NCBI GenBank assembly: GCA_001414485.1
Contig: LLEY01000002.1
Coordinates: forward strand, 496,001 to 560,000
Length of the DNA stretch: 64,000 nucleotides
Source: Calycina herbarum
Lineage: Eukaryota; Ascomycota; Leotiomycetes; Helotiales; Pezizellaceae
Direction of reading: 5' to 3'
Position 1 is the stretch's first letter; each line of letters starts with the position of its first letter. A program made the position numbers and the translations under genes. This document shows, in pieces, positions 57,834 to 64,000 of the stretch. A model generated the notes under the pieces. It saw only the letters and a list, made by a program, of their open reading frames with translations. It ran no database searches and had not been told where the DNA came from.

Positions 57834-58571
57834 AAAACTCAGGTTGGGTGTATTTTGTAATTATAATTCAACAATAAACACGTTCATCAAAAAAGTATAG
57901 CATAAAAGTAAAAATTGAAGTGACGATGCGAAGAACTTATGCAATGATACAGATGAAACCAGAACTCTAGAGATTGAATAGCACCAAGTTAGCGGAATAA
58001 AATGTACACGCAAGCCCCAACGTGAATAGCAAGAATAAGAAATCTAATTTCAAAAGTTTATATATAGTACGCGTGGATTTTAGGAGATTGGTGCCCTTGG
58101 TAGGGAGATTGAATGTTTGAATGAAATTATAATAGCTACCAGGAGTGAAATCATTGAAAAGCTTGACATTGAGAAGATGTCAAGTTTAACAGAATGCGGA
58201 GCGTTCAAGACGATATGGAAAGTTCAAGAAAAGTCATAAAGTTCAAGAGCAGTCATGAATTTCAAGAGAAGCTATAAGTTCGAGAGGAGTCTCGACATTC
58301 AAGAGAAGAAATAAAGGATCCCAGAAAGTCCGAAACAAAATCAAGATCAACAGATAAAAACAAAACAACTTCTTCTAAAACACTCATTTCATCTAAACGC
58401 AATCTAAATAACTAAGATATACAGAAAAGCAAGAATAAACAAGAACATCGATTCATTTTACAGGAGCCAAGTACCAGTAGAAGGTAAGAATCAAAACCTA
58501 ACATCCATAAAAGCCAATCTGATCATTTCGCATTTCCAAAATAGCTAAAGAAATCAAGATATTACAACCCC
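57834..58571. other. Non-coding region with short tandem repeats
   Basis: No frames of note. It contains the ~19-bp repeat at 58,202-58,313. Confidence 0.6.
58202..58313. repeat. Degenerate ~19-20-bp tandem repeat
   Basis: About six units built on AAGTTCAAGAGAAGTCAT-like words (for example 58,220, 58,239, 58,258, 58,276, 58,295). Non-coding. Confidence 0.7.
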
Positions 58572-58579
58572 AAGTTTAA

Positions 58580-59366
58580 AACTTGAAGAAATATAAATGG
58601 AGAAGCCGTTATATAGTATATAGTAATAAATCCAATCTTCAAAGAATATCATACCAAATGTCTCTAAGAATTATGAAACTTGAGGTGACGAGAAAATCCG
58701 CAAATATTAGTAACATCCTTTAAATATCAAGCTTCTTCGAGGTGGGATAGGAGAAAAAAAGATAATTCAGTGACTTTTACACCGCTGAAATGAAGCGAAA
58801 GACGCTATTTGATCGACAAAGTACAGTAAATCCGCTCTCTAGAGGATATTATCCAGAACATCTCGGAGACCCAAAATATTAAAAGAAGCTTCAGATATTT
58901 GGATGAACCTCCAATTCCAGTAAGTTCCTTCAAAAACCAGACTTCTTCAAATCAGAAAGGAAAAGAAGATAATTCAGTGGCTTTTACGATGCTCGTCTAA
59001 TGCCCAAGATAATATTTGATAGACATAATACAGTAAATACACTCTGAAGAATATTATCCAACCCATCTCGGAGATCCAAGATACTGAAAAAAGCTTCAGA
59101 AATCTAGATAATTCTCCCATTCCTGTAAGTTCCTTCAAATATCAGACTTCTTTGAAGCGGGTTGAAAAAAGAGATAATCTAGATCCTTTTCCGACGCCTC
59201 AGAACAGCCAAAATTAGCAAGCAATAGGTAAAGTACAGTAAATTTCATCTCAGGAAGATATTGTTCAGAAGATCTTGAAGCATTAAAGATATAGAGAAAT
59301 ACTTCGAAAGAGGTAGAAATCCAGATGAATTTCTAACTCTAGTAAGTAATTTCCTCTCTCGATAAT
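58580..59366. repeat. ~205-bp tandem repeat, about 3.7 units
   Basis: Units start at 58,732, 58,942 and 59,147 with CTTCTT; a partial unit precedes (58,580-58,731). Shared landmarks in order: GATAATTCAGTG-CTTTTAC, TACAGTAAAT, a GA-ATATT-TCCA block, CATCTCGGAGA-CCAA, an AAGCTTCAG block, then GTAAGTTCCTTCAAA-ATCAGA at the junction. Units are clearly diverged and no frame runs through them. Confidence 0.82.
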
Positions 59367-59565
59367 CTCTAAAACTTGTAAAACAACAAGTCATCAAAAA
59401 CGCAGTTACAGTATACTCAAAAATTGCGAAATCTTGGTGTAGTTGCCACAGATTGACAGACTTCACTCGGCGTGGAAAAAAGATGCCCCACCTGCTTGTA
59501 CTTTAGGAAGAATTCGCGACGACACCACACACCAGATAGGCAGCGCAACCACCACCACCACCACC

Positions 59566-60159
59566 ATGGATCTCCGCGCCTACAAGATCGCTCGTGACCC
59601 CTCTCAAATCGCCGTAAGTTACTCCAGAAAACCCAATTGCAACGTTCGTCACTAACTTTCAAAGGCTGCGGTCCCTGTTTTCGTGGTTGCACCAGCACCA
59701 CCTCCTCCCCAACCCCTCCCAACCATCCTCGTCCTCCCACCACAACCCGCCCCCGCCATCGCCCGCCCTTCATTGGGTGTATCCCCTTCGCCGTTTAGGG
59801 GAGGCATCTCCTCCTCCTCCTCTCGCCTCGCCCAGTCGCCATATCGGCAACTCTCCGTCGCGCCTGGCTCTGCTCCTCCGCCTCCTCCACCTCCACCACC
59901 ACCACCACCACCTGCTCCTGCGCCTGCTACTGTCCTCGCCGCGCCGGCCTCTACCGTCTCAGGTATGCCACAACAATACATGCAGCCTCTGGATTTTCAC
60001 CTCCCAAGCCACGCCCGCCACGCCCACCACGCCGCCATCCGCCCCGAGCTGGTCGCCCGTGTTTCTTTTCGCAGAAGAATGGAGGACGCAGACGCGGTCT
60101 TCCGGAAGACAACCAAGGAGGCCGTCGAGGCAATTGATCGGGCCATGGGCCAACAATAG
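59566..60159 (+). CDS. Proline-rich protein, 180 aa, two exons
   Basis: Exon 1 59,566-59,613 encodes MDLRAYKIARDPSQIA; the intron 59,614-59,664 (GTAAGT...AAG) leads to exon 2 59,665-60,159. The N-terminal ~110 residues are Pro/Ala/Ser-rich with a run of 13 prolines (about residues 87-99). The C-terminal ~60 residues (PLDFHLPSHARHAHHAAIRP then SFRRRMEDADAVFRKTTKEA) form a charged helix. Poly-Pro runs can bind profilin, SH3 or WW domains, so a cytoskeletal or scaffold role is possible but unproven. A (CCA)n run immediately precedes the ATG. Minus-strand Gly-rich frames here are shadows. Confidence 0.7.
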
Positions 60160-60811
60160 ATAGATTTTTAAAGAAAATTCTATACTGGATCCGTCTTGGA
60201 CCACCCGGATATAACTGGACAGCATCATATGTCGAATACGTGAACTTCAGCAAGCCTCCTTTCATATCTCCTTTCTCAAACATATATATAACCGAGAGAA
60301 TGGCATTCCAGTTACAATTCGCAGTGGGGAGAAGCTAGGAAACAGAACAGATCAACGACAAGATAATAACATATCGAACTGCAGTAGAAATGTGCAAGTC
60401 GGCCGCTTGGCAGGATTCACACAGCTACTGTGGCGCTCACTAAGTTCCTGTCTAGAAATTTGTTAGATGAGCTTATGCTAATACTTCTCTTCATCTCTAT
60501 TTGGTGATGGCACTTGCCAATAGAGTGTATAGTTATCTAGTGAGTAGGTGTATGGAGAGCGTATACCAGCCTGTATCCCATTGAGCGCTCAGCTCTTTCT
60601 GTCAATACAAGCTGCAGTAGAGCACCAAGAAAAGAAGTTCGGAATCAAGTTCTCGATATTGGAGAAAGATTCTTTGCTGTTTTCTCAGAGCTCTCCCGGC
60701 CGTGATAATGGTTACTCGAGAGATACTCTCTTGTTGTTCCCATTTCTCATAACATCAATCATCTGATCAAGCTTGCCAGGCCGTCCACACTCAGTCGATG
60801 AATGGAGGGTG
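60160..60811. other. Intergenic, no supported gene
   Basis: One short plus frame (60,548-60,766) without features. Confidence 0.5.
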
Positions 60812-60990
60812 CCTCGAACTTTCTAGAACTTGTTTAGAACTTGATTGTTCCAAAACACCTGGGTTATTAGTCCCAATTGTTCCAATTGCGTAGGATAATT
60901 TACTTGAATTACCCTAGGAATTTGGAACAACGAGGGCTAGGTAAGAACCTGATGTATGTACTGCCACTTTTAATGTCCATCGCGAGGGTG
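60812..60990 (+). repeat. Dispersed repeat family, copy C
   Basis: The best preserved copy: GAACTTTCTAGAACTTG, CTTGATTGTTCCAA, AATTGTTCCAATTG, then TTACTTGAATTACCCTAGGA and ATTTGGAACAACGAGGGCTA (60,899-60,940), AGAACCTG and TCCATCGCGAGGG (60,976-60,988). Its right part, GCCACTTTTAATGTCC (60,964-60,979), also matches, in inverse, GACATTAAAAGTGG at 38,678 just left of copy A. Confidence 0.7.
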
Positions 60991-62748
60991 CGTCAAAGGT
61001 GACAATAATTGTCTAGCCACAGGGGCGAAGGCGATGTGGATTGGCGACAGAATCTCGGGTTCCTTGGAAGTAAATTCTGGATACATGCAAGTGCTATGAA
61101 GCTATCGAGGACTTGTGGACCAGCAGCGAAGGATGCATGCAAATAACCTTCGAGGAGCCGTCGCAGGTTACCAAGTGGGAAATGCGATTTGACGTTTTCG
61201 AAGGAGGGGGTTGGCGAACTTTGGCGTACACAGCTGGATTGTATGATCGATGAGAGTAGAGAAGGGCGCGACGGATCCTGTCGAGCAGTTAGCAAGATGT
61301 TTGTATCTTTGAGAACTGAAGAGTTAGGTGAGTATATACCTGTTGATGTACTTCAAGTGGAGAGGTTGCTCTCGAGGCATCTCGTGAGTAGTCCTCGTTG
61401 TGCTCCGCAGTCTACCACCTCGATTGAGGGCGATTTGAAGCCGCGACAAGGGCTTTAGGTTGTGAACTCGTGGCTGGCGGAAGTGCTTCCAGCTGGATCT
61501 TTCTCGTAGTCAAGTCAAGCCGACTGTAGATTCAATTCTGGCGACGCTCTCTTGATGGAATATCTCTCGAGATAGGAAGGGGTTGAATTGCTTGTTCGCA
61601 ATCGGTCGCGTCTTAATTGAGGAGGCTGGTGGTGTTGAGGGGACGAATTCCGATTCCGATAATCAGCCGGATCTGCGCTAAAACCGGAGTTAACAGGAGC
61701 GTGCCTTCCTCAAAACACGAATTGCAGACTAAAATGAACAAACTTTGTGTTTCTAGATCAAAGACTGCATATGTCTTCCAAGGTTCTTTACTTTCTTTCC
61801 TGGACCCTCAACAAAGAATGAGCGTCTTAGGAATAACAACCTGACCTCAAATTCTCAATTGTCTGGTACACCCACTTGTCTTTACTCAAGTAAGTAGAAG
61901 TGCTATTCCAGTCTTATGAAATACTTTATCATTTCGCGCTCTCTTAATTTTCCAAGATATCATTCCTCGCTGTAATTTCACACCGTGCCAACCAACCTGT
62001 AAAATTTGAGGATGTAACCTCCGTACCAAGGCAAATACATTGACCCCTCAAAAACTCAAATAGAGACATCGCCAACTCATCTCCATCCCATCTTGCCCCG
62101 CCAAGAAGGAACCACCAAGAGATCAGGGTGCAACTCGTTCTCGTTCCCAAGAACCTGATGTCAAATCAAAAGGAACAATCCATCCGTCACAACCCCTGCA
62201 TCCTCCTCCATGACAAGCATTTTCAAGAGTTTCAAATAATGCAGTTCTTCAGCCCTTCAGCCTTCTCCTGCTGCTGCATGCCACTTATTTTGTCGTCATG
62301 GAACCCGGGTCCAAAATTTCCATGCACGTTCGTGAATCGTGTGGTAAGGTGTGGGTATGGGATTTCGAGTCATTTTTCTTCGTCTGAGATCACTGAGATG
62401 GCTGGGGAATTGGAGCTCGCATCGCTTGGGTTCTTTTCGGGTGTCTGGTTGAGAACTTGGCTTTGAAAAAGATGCAGTCAGGTTTATCAGCTGGGAAAGG
62501 TGTTGTAGTTGCTTCTCGAGTTTCGACCAGAAACCATGGTCACTGTGATGCTTCTCTCAAGAAAGACTAATTTTGAAATTTTCGTGTGTTTTTTTTGGTT
62601 AAATTACACTATCAAACAAAATTATCTAAGGGGGAATAAGGACATGCACTGCTGTGCTTCATAGTGGTATAATATCAATCCATCCCAAAAATCGCTCAAA
62701 AAACAGAAGTAAAGAAAAAAACATTCAATTCATTCAAGAATCACGATG
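60991..62748. other. Intergenic, no supported gene
   Basis: Overlapping frames at 60,993-61,458 on both strands and 62,128-62,466 plus have mixed composition and no domain; they may be remnants. No clear promoter. Confidence 0.5.
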
Positions 62749-63962
62749 CTAGACCATACCGCGGGCTGAGGAACTCGAGGGTGGACCACCATGTTTCTTC
62801 TCCCACCAAGTAGCCATTTGCCTCTTAATTCCTTCATTATACCCGTACGTAACTGCGTTTGCCAACCCAACGAATTGCGATGCACTCTGCAAGATTTGCA
62901 AAGTTCTTGATTGGGTTCCGCTCAACTCTACTATGCGATTGATGATTCCTGGAAGCCATAGAATGACATATGCGATTGGATATGCGTTGAGAAGGAGGAC
63001 CTTTTGAATTTCTTGTTGTTTGCTTTGTACGGATGCAGTGTGGTTGTATGAGAAGGGCGTAACGACAGAAGAGGAGGAAATATATTGTTGGTAAGAGGTG
63101 ATGTTTGTGAGGGCTTTCGACGAAGAAATTGGGACCATGTCGTCGTCCTGAGTCCAGGGTTTGAATCCCGTTTCCTTGTTTCGCATTTCAAACTCGTCGT
63201 CCGATGATTCGTTCTCCATATCGTTCCCAGGAAATGAAACCGGCGTTTGGGACGGTCGTCGCAAGTTTGCGATTTCTTTGAGTTCGGAACGAAAGTATGA
63301 GTAGAGGTAAATGTAAAGGCAAATTGTGAGGAGAATGATTGCGAATCGCCATCCGTGGTTCAGGGCGTATCGAAGGACGGGTTTGTCGGCTGAGATCCAA
63401 CACCAGTTTCCACTAACTGGAGCATATGCCTTCATACCTAGCGCAGTAAGGCCTATGAAATTGTTAGTCTAGTCTATGTCTAGGTATATGGTTTACTTAC
63501 TTGTGACTACTGGCACGAACCAGACAGCGCTTGTCAGGATGATTTTGCTTTTTGCGCTTGTATCAAATGCCGAATGTTTTCCTAGCAGAGAAAAGACTGT
63601 CGCGCAAGCGATCAATAGAATGGCAAAGTCAGTCCCTTGTACACTCAATTGGCCGATGAAGCCATTCAATGAACATTTTCCTCCAACTGAAAGATCGCCA
63701 TTTGCGAAAATCCAAAGGCCGGATAGGGAGTTATTGAATGAATTGATGAAATCTGCATATTCAAAGTCAGCTAGTGCTCAAGACTTGGGAGGACAAAGTA
63801 CATACCAGCCGCCGCAAGATTTATAATAAGAACATGACGAAAATGAGGGATTTGAGGAAGGAAAATATAACAGAGAAAGATCAACCCAGAGGCGAAACAA
63901 GAAAGTAAGCTTCCGGTCAACGTAGGAATTGCGACGGCTAGATCAAAAGTATGAGGGTGCAT
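62749..63962 (-). CDS. Git3/cAMP-receptor-like G-protein-coupled receptor, 370 aa
   Basis: Three exons, 63,962-63,806, 63,752-63,501 and 63,452-62,749, joined by GT-AG introns of 53 and 48 nt give 1,113 nt (371 codons). The joins read NLAAA|DFINSFNNSLS and PVVTS|LTALGM. Seven hydrophobic segments are visible: about residues 9-32, 42-62, 85-107, 122-142, 168-190, then after a long polar loop LLNAYPIAYVILWLPGI and LQILQSASQFVGLANAVTYG. The long Ser/Asp-rich third intracellular loop (~190-275) and late YG.NEGIKRQ resemble fungal glucose/cAMP-type receptors (Git3, GprC/cAR-like), which couple to G alpha and the cAMP-PKA pathway. The ligand is unknown. The ATG at 63,962 is near the window edge; an upstream exon cannot be excluded. 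Confidence 0.82.
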
Positions 63963-64000
63963 CTTCACATGGCTCAGCCAGCGCTACCAAAGAATGTATG

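Noticed and set aside
59652..60283. Gly-rich minus-strand frames near 59.7-60.3 kb
   Set aside because: Poly-Gly is the complement of the poly-Pro coding run of the plus-strand gene.

Overview
This looks like a nuclear contig from a filamentous ascomycete (Pezizomycotina; a helotialean relative is my guess, from the flavour of the proteins). The evidence is short GT-AG introns of about 48-59 nt, TATATAAA boxes close upstream of genes, a Tad1-type LINE and Fot1/pogo, copia-like and Tc1/mariner remnants, and overwhelming C-to-T decay of CpA/TpG (repeat-induced point mutation, RIP). I found no tRNA, rRNA or CRISPR.

The window has two alternating compartments. RIP-ruined, gene-free blocks lie at 1-22,965, 25,205-33,440 and, on a small scale, 48,290-49,740. 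In them CA and TG are almost absent, TA is in great excess, and every long frame is broken by TAA/TAG. Reading through those stops reveals relics: a Pro/Ser/Thr-rich tandem coding repeat (2.3-2.7 kb), a relic of a widespread fungal domain family (about 11.9-13.2 kb, DUF7924-like), a 986-codon Myb/SANT-like gene relic on the minus strand (13.9-16.9 kb), and a full Tad1-like LINE (17.4-23.09 kb) with gag, endonuclease, RT and RNase H. The LINE 3' end is unmutated, with three stacked hairpins and an (AATC)n tail. The second block holds a complete but dead Fot1/pogo element with target-site TA duplication (25,696-27,523), a copia gag remnant, a second Fot1 remnant split by an LTR-like insert, and a Tc1/mariner relic.

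The gene compartment runs from about 33.5 kb to the end. Supported genes are: a small CxxC membrane protein (-), a 12-cysteine secreted protein (+), a short-chain dehydrogenase (-, with an unusually long intron carrying a dispersed repeat), a coiled-coil protein (-), a PNPOx-like flavin-binding protein (+), a basic nuclear-type protein (+), a proline-rich protein (+) and a Git3/cAMP-receptor-like GPCR (-). Between 52.3 and 57.85 kb lies a decayed patchwork of gene fragments with internal direct duplications, frameshifts and stops.

The intergenic DNA is rich in undescribed structure: a cluster of CTCGGARATATT motifs (37.5 kb), a dispersed ~180-bp repeat family in three places (38.7, 51.4, 60.8 kb), foldback arms (38.9 and 40.2 kb), a 479-bp element with ~45-bp terminal inverted repeats (48.4 kb), and a ~205-bp tandem repeat (58.6-59.4 kb). 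The genes do not form an obvious pathway or cluster. The window is best read as the edge of a RIP-silenced, transposon-rich compartment, with a secreted-protein gene close to that edge.
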